Assembly (NCBI GenBank): GCA_022606425.2
Contig: JAHDVF020000733.1
Location: 1-64,000 of the forward strand
Source: Lepidostoma basale
Lineage: Eukaryota; Arthropoda; Insecta; Trichoptera; Lepidostomatidae
Direction of reading: 5' to 3'
DNA length: 64,000 nucleotides
Shown: one piece after another, positions 49,051-58,702 of the stretch
Position numbering within the stretch: the stretch's first letter is position 1
How the letters are laid out: each line of letters opens with the position of its first letter
The notes under the pieces: generated by a model
Seen by the model: the letters and a program-made list of their open reading frames with translations, nothing else
Database searches by the model: none
What the model was told of the DNA's origin: nothing
Made by a program: the position numbers and the translations under genes

Positions 49051-49719
49051 ACTTAATTTTTAATATTTTTGAATCATTCTCATTTTATGGTTTTTAATTT
49101 AATGATTTTGTTCAGGATAACATTTATTTCAATATGCCGTAACTAATATAAAGTCCTCGTATTTTGGTGAAAGGAACAATCTCTCCTTCATCGTTGTTTA
49201 TCCTATTAGAATTAATGAACATGGAAAGCATTTCATAAAATGGCACGAAAATAGGTTTTGTTTAGTAAATACTCTATTAATTTCTGTAATGAATGTGTCA
49301 ACGGTAATACAGGCGAGGAAATAACCGAAACCGTTCTGCTGGAAGCTGGCCAAGTCCAGGGGCATCCAAAAGTGAAGGAGATAGCTCTTATTCAATACTC
49401 ATCACACACATCCGACACTTTCTCTCCGTGGAGTAGAGATCCAGTGCCCTTTTGACAACATTTTATTGAATAAAATAAAATTATTGAACCTATTCCTTCT
49501 AGGAGGTTGTAGGGGAGGTTATTAACAATGAATTATGTCACGAAGTCACTATTCAAAAGTGAACCATTTTTGAGATAAAATGAATTTTAGTTTAGTTTTT
49601 TAACGTATCGAGGTCAGGTGTTTGAAAAAAATTAATTCAAAAAATTTTGGGCGTAATCAATATTTTACCTTTTTCTTAATAAGTGAACATACCAGGCATA
49701 ATACGAATAATAATTTTTT
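49051..49719. other. Unassigned sequence
   Basis: The 65-codon frame 49258-49455 is unrecognised. Nothing else. Confidence 0.4.
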
Positions 49720-50215
49720 TTTTTTAGAAGTGTTATTATATTTTATGGGAATGATATGTTTCGCCCTTCTAAGACATTATCAAACGTATTAATTATTTAA
49801 TATGGAACATTTTGAATGTATACAAATATTTGTAGACATAGCTGTACTTGTAGACTTGTATAATTGCATAACCTTTGTAATTGCATTACTGCTTAATGCT
49901 TACACCTAATCTTAATAGATGGAGCCAGTGTAGATTGAACTAAAAAATGTGAAATGTTTCTCAACATTGTAGCATATATATATCTTCCAAAAATTTATCG
50001 CACGTGGTGGTCGTAAGAAGGGCGGAATGGGGAATGTTGTTAACATAAAGCGATCGCTTAACCCAACCAAACACAGGTCATGAGTCCTGTTAGCGCCTCG
50101 ACCACCATATTCTGTTCCCAGAAAACAATTTATATCTTCGTCTCTATTGAGATACAATTAATCCTTAAATTTTTAATAAGGAGTTTTACATCATTGTTCA
50201 AAAAACAATAATTAC
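49720..50215. mobile_element. HH-A arm carrying a nested R7 repeat
   Basis: HH-A minus unit 49725-49812 (TTATTATATTTTATGGGAAT, ATATGTTTCGCCCTTCTAAG; core UUGAUAA-U-GUCUU-AGA-AGGGC-GAAACAUAUC) and the HH-A terminus 50178-50212 (AAGGAGTTTTACATCATTGT). R7 copy 2 lies between them. TTTAATATGGA before and TTTAATAAGGA after look like a target duplication of about 9-11 bp with one change. Confidence 0.6.
49815..50177. repeat. Unclassified repeat R7, copy 2
   Basis: ACATTTTGAATGTATACAAA at the left, a unique middle, then AACATTGTAGCATATATATC, CGTGGTGGTCGTAAGAAGGG, AGCGATCGCTTAACCCAACC, CGCCTCGACCACCATATTCT and GTCTCTATTGAGATACAATT. A minus frame of 81 codons (49912-50157) is present, but copies 1 and 3 do not keep it. 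Confidence 0.68.
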
Positions 50216-50659
50216 CAGGCAATCATTATCAAAACAAAAACTAGAACTCTATGTCTACATTAGGAAATACCAGACGGAAACATCATACATTTTAATTGAC
50301 AAATTCCAAATGAAAGGCGATTAAAAAAAAATCACTAACAAATTTTCTGTGCTGATTATTTTTAAATCATTTACGTATTTTTAGCTTTCAAAATAGGTAA
50401 AAGGAATTGGATCAATAACCAATAACCCCGTATTGATACGAATCAAAACATATTTTTATCACTGTTGATTATATTTTTCTCGTCATTTCGAAGTCATTAG
50501 TTTATTTGATTTTTCCGATGATGAAAGTTTGATACCTTCAAAAAAGTTGAGAAAAATGTATTCAGCATTGAAAAAACTGTTTTTAATTTATACATAAATC
50601 ATAATTATAGTGTAAACGATTTTGTATCAAAAAAGATTATGTAAAATATAAACATTTTG
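50216..50659. other. Unassigned AT-rich sequence
   Basis: Nothing recognised. Confidence 0.4.
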
Positions 50660-50780
50660 AAGATACATTATTTTTTATTCAATTTTTTTTGTTTCGAGAT
50701 CGCTTCCATCTTCAGGAACTTCTCCAGAAGATGGCATCGAGCTGCCGAAACCGTTCGAAACAAAATAACTTGTGGAAAAC
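50660..50780. mobile_element. Head-to-head pair of HH-D modules
   Basis: Minus: CUGAAGA (50715-50709), U, GGAAGCGAUCUC, GAAAC (50695-50691), AAAAAAAAUUG. Plus: CAGAAGA (50725-50731), U, GGCAUCGAGCUGCC, GAAACCGUUC, GAAACAAAAU. The two cores start 10 bp apart. The minus module keeps the canonical CUGAAGA core, the plus module has A at position 4. Confidence 0.5.
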
Positions 50781-50979
50781 GTATATTACTTTTTTATTTT
50801 CATTACTTACAAAAAGAAAAATTGGAAAATGTTACAGTGACGGCGACGGAATCGACGCTTGTGTTCTGTAAATTATTCAGGACATTTAATAAAATGTCTC
50901 TATGTCTAAAATTAATAACTACAGATTAATTTTTAATTTTTTAAAATCGTTTCTTTGGATTACATTTTTAAATCATTTC

Positions 50980-51175
50980 CTGGGAAGATCACGTGGAGAG
51001 GGCGTGTTTATAAAGAGTGATAAGTAATGTGGAAAATAAAGTACAAACAGGCAATCGACCTCCATGAAGACCACCCAAAATATGGCGAGACAGTTGGACA
51101 TCTACATCCGAGGAACAGGCTCCGAGAAATAAAAGTACCAACTCCTAAATAAAGCAGAAAAAGAAGAATATTTGT
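50980..51175 (+). mobile_element. RTE-like LINE (family D) 3' end
   Basis: SWEDHVERACL, VQTGNRPP, RPPKIWRDSWTSTSEEQAPR, then AGCAGAAAAAGAAGAAT tail. Matches the DHxxRM...GRPPKRW...DSW.S.S layout. Confidence 0.65.
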
Positions 51176-51516
51176 GCAGGGAATTTCAGATAATTTTGAT
51201 AAAAGGTATTTCCGTTTTTATTTTGTGCCGATAACCTGTGTCAACCGTTGTGCTCTGGCGTTTTTGATACGAAGTCACCGTGTCAGTCAGCGGTAACCGT
51301 CATGGTGACATAGTTCTTCTTCGTGTCAATGGTTAGCTAGTTTTGTAGGGATGACCTAAAAAAATGGGCCTTATCTATCCTATTCTCTTGCTATTGTGGT
51401 GGATGGTTTGGCCGACTTTGTATCGTTTCCAGGGACGCCGGGTGTTATAGTAACACTACACGTGAAGTCACCTTTCTTCGTCACTTTCTTCATTTTTAAT
51501 TAGCTAAAGACAACGA
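51176..51516. other. Unassigned sequence with a low-copy repeat
   Basis: 51385-51485 resembles 27350-27470 (GGCCGACTTTGTATCGTTTC, CGCCGGGTGTTATAG). The nature of this repeat is unknown. Confidence 0.4.
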
Positions 51517-51745
51517 CAGCCTTCGTGGCAGAGTGGCAACCGCTATGACTGCCATAGCGGTTGCCACTCTGCCACGTTCGATTCTCGGCGACGAAAGTAT
51601 GAAAAAAACTCACACTTTCGTCTAATAGAATTTCCATGACAATAAACATTCCAAAACACTATTTTCCTATTACAAGCCATGAAAATGAATTGGTTAAAAA
51701 TTGCATACAATAATTGGGTTGATATAACTTGTTGTATACCATACG
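51517..51745 (+). mobile_element. SINE B with a perfect foldback in its tRNA-like head
   Basis: CGTGGCAGAGTGGCAACCGC... (51524-51547) is followed after ACTGC by its exact 24-base inverted copy (51553-51576), which then joins TTCGATTCTCGG (box B) and a normal SINE B body ending ATACAATAATTGGGTTGATA, ACTTGTTGTATACC. In other copies the region between boxes A and B is CACxCCGAAGGTCCCG, with no such copy. Confidence 0.9.
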
Positions 51746-52329
51746 TCAATGTGGAAAACAGCGAGAAACTACAACATTAAAAAGGCTCAAATGGTATTCC
51801 AAGAACCAGCAAAGATGTTAACAGACACTGCTGTAAACCAATGCAAGGATTTAATCTAAAAAAGACAACTTGTCGGCCAGCAATCAAATCAATGATTTGA
51901 ATATCGAAACAACTTTTTGAGAATAAAAGTTATCCTTTTACACAATCACACAGCATCCGGAGAGACTGGTCTATTGTTGAATGAGTGATACACATAACGA
52001 GTCTCGTTCCTCTGTTTATAAATATTAAGAAGTTTGTGTGGAGTAACAGTTTGCCACAGCCACCTGCATAAGCACGGAGAGTACCACCCACGATGTTCCT
52101 CTCACTGTCTTTAGCGGAGAGTATCTTGGAATTGTGAGATAAATGTAAGTGGGTAACGAATATATTTACACTTTGTGTGAGATTCATAAATTCAGAGTGA
52201 AAATTATGACCACCCAGGATAATTCTCACTATCTTACAGTAATTAGCGACATACAGTTTGATTTAAATTAGGTACTTGATTTAAAGTGCGTTGTTTTAAT
52301 TAGACAGTGTTTAATTTTATAAATAATTT
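51746..52329. other. Unassigned sequence
   Basis: A 99-codon minus-strand frame (51930-52229) has no motif I recognise and no second copy. It might be part of an unknown element. Confidence 0.35.
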
Positions 52330-52965
52330 GATACTATTCCTAATGCTTCTCGGCGCTACATACCGGTGTGGGACTTGGCCTCCTCCACAACGGTTCTCCA
52401 CTGGCTTATGTCCCTGGCCATCTTTCTCCATTCCCCAGCTCCTTCCATTTTCCCTAACCCCCAACTCCCAACTCCCAACTCCCAATTCCCAATCTTCTTC
52501 CACGCAATCTGCCCATCTTTTTCTCGGTCTGGCTCTTGGTATTTTTTCGCGGAGCACCCATCTGGATATAATTTTAGGTGTTCTACACTCTGACATTCTT
52601 TCTACATGGCCAGCCCACCGTAGGCGTTGAGACTTACAGAATCTCACTATTGTTTCCTGGTTAATCAATACTTCAAGTTCAAGATTTATTTTGATTCTGT
52701 AAGTCCCATCCTCCAGCGTGGGTCCAACAAATTTTCTCATAATTTCCTCTCAAAAACTGCCAGCCTGCTTTCCTCTCTCTGCGTTAGAGACCATGTCTCA
52801 CAGCCGTAGGTGACTACCGGTATTTTAAAAGTAAAAAAAATGGATAATAATTTAATATGTAACACTTTTATATTTTGATTTTTCACCACTTTGTTTGTTC
52901 CAACGAACATAATCTTCGATGTTCTATCCTCTGGCATTCTGGCATTTGAAAACTATCATATTTAA
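52330..52965 (-). mobile_element. LINE C-terminal ORF (family N) containing a minisatellite
   Basis: Minus strand: FKIPVVTYGCETWSLTQREE, SRLAVFERKLMRKFVGPTLE, DGTYRIKINLELEVL, KSQRLRWAGHVERMSECRTP, REKIPRARPRKRWADCVEED and a WELGVGSWELGV run. YGCETWSLT...RLxxFErKxlRxixGP...i.RLRWxGHVxRM...G.R..GRPxxRW.D.vE.DL is a classic LINE C-terminus. The frame 52300-52740 is open for 146 codons, including the minisatellite. Confidence 0.82.
52449..52492 (-). repeat. 7-bp minisatellite inside the family N ORF
   Basis: Plus strand shows CCCAACT units repeated about five times (CCCCAACTCCCAACTCCCAA and so on, the last units CCCAATT, CCCAATC). Because 7 is not a multiple of 3, it codes a 7-residue period, WELGVGS. 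Confidence 0.85.
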
Positions 52966-53582
52966 TATGGGATTTATCATCATAACTCAAGCAACAGTGG
53001 AAAATACAGGAAGTGCGTTATTGTGATTGGGACTTTTAAATAAAAAAAATCGTAATCTAAAAAACCATGCATTTAGCAAAATAAAATTTAATGTACCATT
53101 CAAAATATCGTTTTTCATACGTTTACTTTTCTCGGTCTCACGAAAATATCAAATACTCTGTTTTGCAGGAAAATCAAGTCGGAGGCTTTTTCAAAACTAA
53201 TCACGTATCGCAAAAAATCTTATAATCGTTTCTTAATAAGAAATATGTAAATTGAAACTATGTTTTCGCCAAGAACGAGGAAAATAGTCGTATAATTATT
53301 TAAACATTTCCGTTATTTGGTTGTTGGTTTTTATATTTATAAATCAGAATACTAAAAAAGGACAAAAAAATAAATACGATAATTATTATAGCTGTATATA
53401 TTTCCGTTCATGATTTTATATGTTTTATTTAAACTACAGTCGTTATTTTTTGTAGGACATAATATGAAACAATGTATTTCAGAAGGATCACAAATATGTA
53501 GGTATAAGTCAGAAAGACAGTGCAATTTCCAAAAATGAGAATATATTGTTAACAAACACTGCCCCACTGACACTAAAAATGT
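52966..53582. other. Unassigned AT-rich sequence
   Basis: Nothing recognised; the 73-codon minus frame at 53352-53573 lacks motifs. Confidence 0.4.
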
Positions 53583-53670
53583 TCAAATCCGAGGCGATGG
53601 AATTCTTCGTCCGAATTGCTCTTCTTACTGGCATCACCAAAGGCATGATGATTCTGTGCATCAGAGTGTA
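53583..53670 (-). mobile_element. CR1/Jockey-like LINE (family E/G) fragment
   Basis: Complement reads CTGTGATGCACAGAATCATC-like sequence coding MHRIIMPLVMPVRRAIRTKN, comparable to NLPLVTTVGRVVNLLN in family E. 3' UTR absent. Confidence 0.5.
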
Positions 53671-53689
53671 GAACAATTGATGTCGGGGT

Positions 53690-53985
53690 TGCTCTTCCTG
53701 TGCTTCCCGCTCTATGTACCTGTGGTGTCATGTAATTTATTGTATCATATAATGTATTGAAATGTGTATGTATATATTTATTTATTCAATAAAGTACGGC
53801 GGGACATAGAAGGAAAATAGGGAAGATTAAATGTGGTCTGGCACCCCCTTGCTTTTGCCGTTTTTCTTTAAATGTAAAATGACAGACCCAGGGAGTGTAA
53901 GAGCGAGGCTGACGAAAGGGCGTCGCTACGCCCTATAACAGCCTCGGTAATGTGGCTGGAACTTCTAAATTGGTCGTATTAACCG
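53690..53985 (+). mobile_element. LINE 3' UTR (family K), second copy
   Basis: TTTATTCAATAAAGTACGGC, ATTAAATGTGGTCTGGCACC, GACAGACCCAGGGAGTGTAA, GGGCGTCGCTACGCCCT and ATGTGGCTGGAACTTCTAAA match 13440-13695. The GAAGAA end is missing. Confidence 0.65.
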
Positions 53986-55079
53986 TCGCGTTGCCATGTG
54001 GTCAATTGAGTTTCCACTGCCAATTTAAAGTTGATTTTCTTAAAACCTATGGACCCTAATATTATAAAAAAAATTGTAATCCTCCATTGAAGTGTTCTTA
54101 ATATTTCGTAATAAAAAAAAAGCAAAAAATTACTTCCTTCATCCCAAAAAAAAATATTTTCTAAGACTGCCCTCACCTTCATTCGTGTTAAGGTAGAATT
54201 TGTTTTGCTAATATTTACAACTTTATCAAAAGTGACAAATACTTACTCGCTGTTTTGAACGTATTATAAATTATATCTTTGGCCTTTTCAATAGGTACGT
54301 AATAATACCGACTGTGGATGGAAACGCAGCACGCAACTTAATAATATCAGAACTGTGAAAATATTAACACTTTACCAAAAGGGACAAATATTAATACGTA
54401 CTCGTTGTCTTGAACGTACTATACATTTTGCCTAGGTGCCTTTATCATACGTAAAATCTCGTAAAGTCTCGCCCCGCCGGCCGCGGGCCGCGAGACAAGT
54501 TTATACTTGATGTCCAGTTGCTCGTATGCTGTGATTTATTCCATATCAGAAATCGCATGGTTCCAGAAAAAAATTAATAATGATGTTTTTCAAATAATCC
54601 ATGTATGTTATAGATATCGATCTATTCCTAATGAAATTCCCTACAAGATGACATAAATTAAATTTTGATTCATCGAGTCATATGCTTGATATTTAGATAA
54701 AGTTAGCGGTAAACTGAATTTACCACATGGGAGCGAGCGTTTTGTTTTGAACACGGTACGTTAAGGGTTAACACCCTTCCCGCGGACAATGAGTTGATTT
54801 TACTAACTGTAGGTTCCTTACCACGAAGCTTTTGTTTAGAAGAGAAAGTTATTAGCGAAACTGTAATGTAGTTCGTATTTTTGGTTGGTGACAAAGAGAC
54901 TGGGAGAGAGGATAGGTTGGCAGTGGCTCAAGGTCGGGGACCCGAGTTGGATGCTGAGGTAAGAGGAACTAGATTAAGTACAGACCTGAGGTAATTTCTT
55001 GTTCTTATTTTATTATTCTACATAAATACTCGCTACTACGCTCTTCGAAATAGACAATTAAAAAGGAACAGTAAAGAAA
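53986..55079. other. Unassigned sequence with an old duplication
   Basis: ACTTTATCAAAAGTGACAAA...TTTTGAACGTATTATAAATT (54222-54285) and ACTTTACCAAAAGGGACAAA...TCTTGAACGTACTATACATT (54370-54435) are a diverged direct pair. 54470-54495 is a short GC-rich patch (CCGCCGGCCGCGGGCC). No coding motif. Confidence 0.4.
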
Positions 55080-55345
55080 CTATCTAACTAAGCATCAAGC
55101 TGTTTCAGAGAGAGGATGAACCGCTACACTGATTCCTCTATATTCATACATCGTAACTGCACGCTCGTCGATTTTTTCGACTTCAAATGTGGCAACCTTT
55201 AAGTAAGTGATTATTTTAATCATGCCACATTTTCCTCGGCCGTCCTCGGCTCCTTTTCCCATTCACACTGTTTGTACACAATTTTTTAATCATTCTTCTC
55301 TCATCAATTCGTTCCATATGTCCAAACCACCGAAGTGATCCTTTT
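55080..55345 (-). mobile_element. RTE-like LINE (family B) 3' end
   Basis: Complement codes for RSLRWFGHMERIDERRMIKK, WHDxNNH-like and KVATFEVEKIDERAVTMYEY. The terminal GGCGTGATGG hairpin segment is partly deleted. Confidence 0.72.
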
Positions 55346-55439
55346 TTAATTTGACTTGTGATCATCTGCCTTAAATTTCTTCCTTATTTCGTCGAATTGA
55401 ATATTTACAAACGTGATGTTTGACGAACATTTGCAAACA

Positions 55440-55665
55440 TAACCCGTATCTCTCTTAGAGATAGGATACCTAACGAAGAGTTTCGCAGATCCTGCAAAAT
55501 TGTTGAGATCGTGAGGTGCAGTAGGCAGAGAAGACGATTCTGGAGAGCCGACCAGGACGACCACCAAATAGAAGGAGGGAAAGCTAGACGTCTTCATCAC
55601 ATGAAGAAATTTGATATCATGCATAAACAGATCGCAAGATCTACAATAAGGGGAAGAAGAAGAAG
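55440..55665 (+). mobile_element. RTE-like LINE (family D) C-terminus
   Basis: TRISLRDRIPNEEFRRSCKI, VEIVRCSRQRRRFWRADQDD, then the 3' UTR CATAAACAGATCGCAAGATC, TACAATAAGG and GAAGAAGAAGAAG. About 80 bp between FWR and the GRPPK end are deleted (ADQDDHQIEG). Confidence 0.75.
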
Positions 55666-55699
55666 TCATATCGATTCTTCGGATTGTTTTATGATGTAA

Positions 55700-55861
55700 T
55701 GTATAGCATAGTTATTCAACCAGTGGTCCGTAAAGAATTTTTGGGTGGTCTGCATTTTTTTTCTTTAAATATTGAATTTCATCAGCCTTACCATATTTTA
55801 ATTATTTATAACCACATGTAAAATTATTCGTATTTTTTTTTGTGTGTTTAATATTATTTTA
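55700..55861. other. Possible hAT-type terminus and AT-rich spacer
   Basis: TAGTTATTCAACCAGTGGTC, CGTAAAGAATTTTTGGGTGG resembles hAT ends of the TTCTCAACCAGTGGTCCGC kind. No partner terminus was located. Confidence 0.35.
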
Positions 55862-56500
55862 TTAACTAACTAACCATCACGCCGTCTTCCCGGAGGGGTA
55901 GGAAGAAATAATGGACATTCATACATATTATCATGCGCGCACGTCGATTTCTCCCGACTCCTCACGTGACCGATATTTAATATTTGATTGATTTGATCGT
56001 GCTACATTTTCCTCGCCCTTCCTTTATTTCTAGCTCCGTTTACGTCGTTTACATATACCTTCTTCACCATTATGACATCTATTATAAGTGTAACGACCGT
56101 TTCGTTATTTAGTTTATACCACTTTTCGCTTCGCATTCACTTCTTATACCTATTTGCATTTGACACTCTACCATATACAGATAAATGAAGACTACAGGGG
56201 AAAAACAAGGAACGTCAGTAGAAGGTTAATTTGAGTAAATTGAGAATAAAGCTAATCAAAGTCTATATATTTCTTAGCAATCAGCAATCTTTTATCTGGC
56301 CATAGTCGATGACACAGATGATTTTTGAATATGAAAATTTTACTGTGGATAGATACGTACAAATGCCGCTAGATGGCATTATTACATTTACTTTGAATTT
56401 TAACTGACATTCCTTGTTTTTCCCCTGTAGTCTTCAAATGACACATTCGTCTTAGATATCTCTTTCTCTCATTTCTATTGTGTTTATTCTACTTGTGTAT
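55862..56500 (-). mobile_element. RTE-like LINE (family A), interrupted by a MITE
   Basis: TAACTAACTAAC tail, complement of the 3' terminus, coding for GRAR(R)TWHDQINQILNIG-like residues, up to SNANRYKK at 56180; the upstream part resumes at 56440 with complement coding RYLRRMCH and NTIEMRERDI. It is cut by a 249-bp element. Confidence 0.75.
56187..56435. mobile_element. 249-bp MITE with 33-bp TIRs and AAAT target duplication
   Basis: Left GAAGACTACAGGGGAAAAAC...GTCAGT (56187-56219) and right ACTGAC...TTTTTCCCCTGTAGTCTTC (56403-56435) match with one difference in 33. AAAT flanks both sides (56183-56186, 56436-56439). No frame. A 4-bp duplication fits a few DNA-transposon superfamilies; I do not assign one. 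Confidence 0.85.
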
Positions 56501-57185
56501 GAAAATGTGTGATATTGCATCTTTGGACAGTTTTTTGGTGTAATGTATAGCATTATGGAACCCTAGCGCATACTATCAACGCGGAATGCCGTCTGCGGGA
56601 GAGTGGTTCCACGTTCCACACGACTCAACTTTCCGCGATCCGCTTAGACGCGTTCGCTTCACACATTACATATTGGCGTGAAACTAAACCTTGACCCTGT
56701 TAGTGGCAAGTCTGCGCCTGTAACACACTGTGGACGGGCGTGCTTTACTTTGTGTGGGTACACACATACACCCACCGCTCGCGCCATGTGCCGTACACCG
56801 GGTGACCATTCATCAATAAGAAAAAAAATCGAAAAACAAACATCTGGATTTAAAACATCTCTTAAAATTTTAAAAAAGTTTTGTTTAACCCTTCATTTCA
56901 TGATATAAATTTTTTTACGAAAACAATGTTATTAGTATAAATTATACAAGTTTTTTCGTTTATATAAAGAATTTTGCGGGAGGACTTTCCAAGTCAGCAG
57001 TCTCTCTTATTCTGGTGTTCCTCACACAATCTCTGTGTCTTGCCTGCTATCGTCCTCAGTGTCTTCATGTCATGTCAAGACATGAAGACAAGACATTGTA
57101 TGATTATATATAATAATATAACAAAAATTAAAGTGCTTTTATTTTATAATATATAAACAAATTATTAAATACTAAAAAAAAAAAA
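56501..57185. other. Unassigned sequence
   Basis: 56560-56810 is GC-richer than average with a 76-codon plus frame (56678-56908), not recognisable. 57160-57190 is a poly-A run that may belong to the next element. Confidence 0.4.
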
Positions 57186-57400
57186 AAAACTAAACTAACC
57201 ATCACGCCGTCTCCCCGAAAGGGTAGGCAGAAAGAATGGACTGTCACACTTTTACTGATGCGGCACTCCATCCTTCTCTTTTCGCTCCGCGGAAGACGCG
57301 GTGTGATGGGTTGCGAACCTCATCGCCACCAATAGGCATCTCCCGCGCACACTTCGATCGATAACACCCACCCACTTCCAACACCCACAAAATAAATCTA
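57186..57400 (-). mobile_element. RTE-like LINE (family A3) 3' end
   Basis: Complement: RGRCLLVAMRFATHHTASSA, ERKEKDGVPHQ, then GTGTGACAGTCCATTCTTTC, CTACCCTTTCGGGGAGACGG, CGTGATGGTTAG. The bases just upstream of the shared 60-bp 3' end differ from families A and B. Confidence 0.68.
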
Positions 57401-57937
57401 AAACAAATAATATAAAATACAATGATATAAAATAAAATAACAAAAAAAAAAAAATTTAACACAAAATGTTCTTTTTAGATGGTGCACATATTGTCTATTT
57501 AATTTATGTTCCACAAATCCACCATTTTTTAATTTAGCACATAATGTAATAACACAAAATGTTTTTTCGATGTTGCACATGTTGACATGGATGATCTCAA
57601 TACTATATACGCGTAAAAATGGCGATGTACAAAATAAAGTTTATCTCGCCCTACTGTACCAAGAAATTGATGGTATTACTTAAAATACCTAACATCCATT
57701 ACATTATATTATATTATATATTTTAGTGAAATACAGAAGACATAATGTATACCGGGAAAGCGGAAACAACATGATAATAAATATAGCTGCGGGGCCGAGA
57801 ATAAAACAATAAATTGACAGCGACTTTTGGCACACCCTGTATTTCCGTGAGTTCGCGAATTTTGGGTGCAGTTCTGCCCACACATGATACAGACCGACTA
57901 ATCTCTACCGAGACTGATTTTTTATCAATACATAAAC
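57401..57937. other. Unassigned AT-rich sequence
   Basis: Two direct CACAAAATGTT(C/T)TTTT...TGTTGCACAT-like strings (57460-57490, 57553-57580) suggest an old duplication. Nothing else recognised. Confidence 0.4.
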
Positions 57938-58022
57938 TAACTAACGCTCCATCACGCCGTTTCCTCGGAGGAGTAGGCAGAGAGGATAAACCGCCAAACT
58001 GTCCTATCCTGACATAGAGTCT
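57938..58022 (-). mobile_element. RTE-like LINE (family B) 3' terminus
   Basis: ACTAACTAACG tail, CATCACGCCGTTTCCTCGGA, GTAGGCAGAGAGGATAAACC, CTGTCCTATCCTGACATA. Only 85 bp were copied. Confidence 0.72.
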
Positions 58023-58059
58023 GTCTATTTCAATGAGTTGTTTGCAATAGTGTGAAAGT

Positions 58060-58430
58060 AACAGTGCGTTTACAAACAAAATAGACATTTTTGTTTTTGA
58101 ATGTATACAAATACTTTTGTTTTTGAATGTATATAAATACAAATACTGGATTTGACCCATTGCGGGTTAATCATTTAAGGATTAATTGTATCTCAGTAGA
58201 GCCAAAGATGTAAATTGTTTTTGGAAACAGAATATGGTGGTCGAAGCGTTTACAGGACTGATGACCTGTCATTGGTTGGGTTAAGCGATCGCTTTATGTA
58301 ATCCAACATTCCCCATTCCGCTCTTCTTACGACCACCACGTCACCGTGTAAACGCCTCGACCACCATATTCTGTTTCCAAAAACAATTTACATCTTCGTC
58401 TCTATTGAGATACTGAGATATTGAGATAAA
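58060..58430. repeat. Unclassified repeat R7, copy 3, palindromic
   Basis: The R7 consensus runs in one direction from TTGAATGTATACAAATACTT (58098) through CCCATTGCGGGTTAATCATT and GATCGCTTTATG to ACGACCACCACG (58340), then turns round: GTAAACGCCTCGACCACCAT, ATTCTGTTTCCAAAAACAAT, TTACATCTTCGTCTCTATTG (58346-58410) is the inverted copy of 58187-58255. Arms about 65 bp, loop about 90 bp. Confidence 0.75.
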
Positions 58431-58439
58431 TTAACATTG

Positions 58440-58667
58440 TTTTTATTATTATTTTTAATAGGATTCATTGTACACAAGGCCCTGCAACTGGAAGATGGAA
58501 GGAAAAAACCTGGTCGACCTCCTGTAGCATGGATGTCAACGGTTAGGAATGACCTGAAGGTGCTGGGACTGGACAACCAGATGACCCTGGATCGCAAGAC
58601 TTGGCGGAGCCGTATTATGAGAGAAGACCTAAAAAAACGGGAAATGGCTAGGCGAAAGAAGAAGATT
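58440..58667 (+). mobile_element. RTE-like LINE C-terminus (family P)
   Basis: FIVHKALQLEDGRKKPGRPP, VAWMSTVRNDLKVLGLDNQM, TLDRKTWRSRIMREDLKKRE and a GAAAGAAGAAGATT tail. G.KKPGRPP..W...V..DL..L......DR..WR is the usual end. Open for 87 codons if the shadow extension is included. Confidence 0.72.
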
Positions 58668-58702
58668 CTATCATACACGAGTTTCCACACATTCGTTTAA
58701 GA

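Noticed and set aside
49912..50157. 81-codon minus frame in R7 as a transposon protein
   Set aside because: The frame is not preserved in the other two R7 copies.
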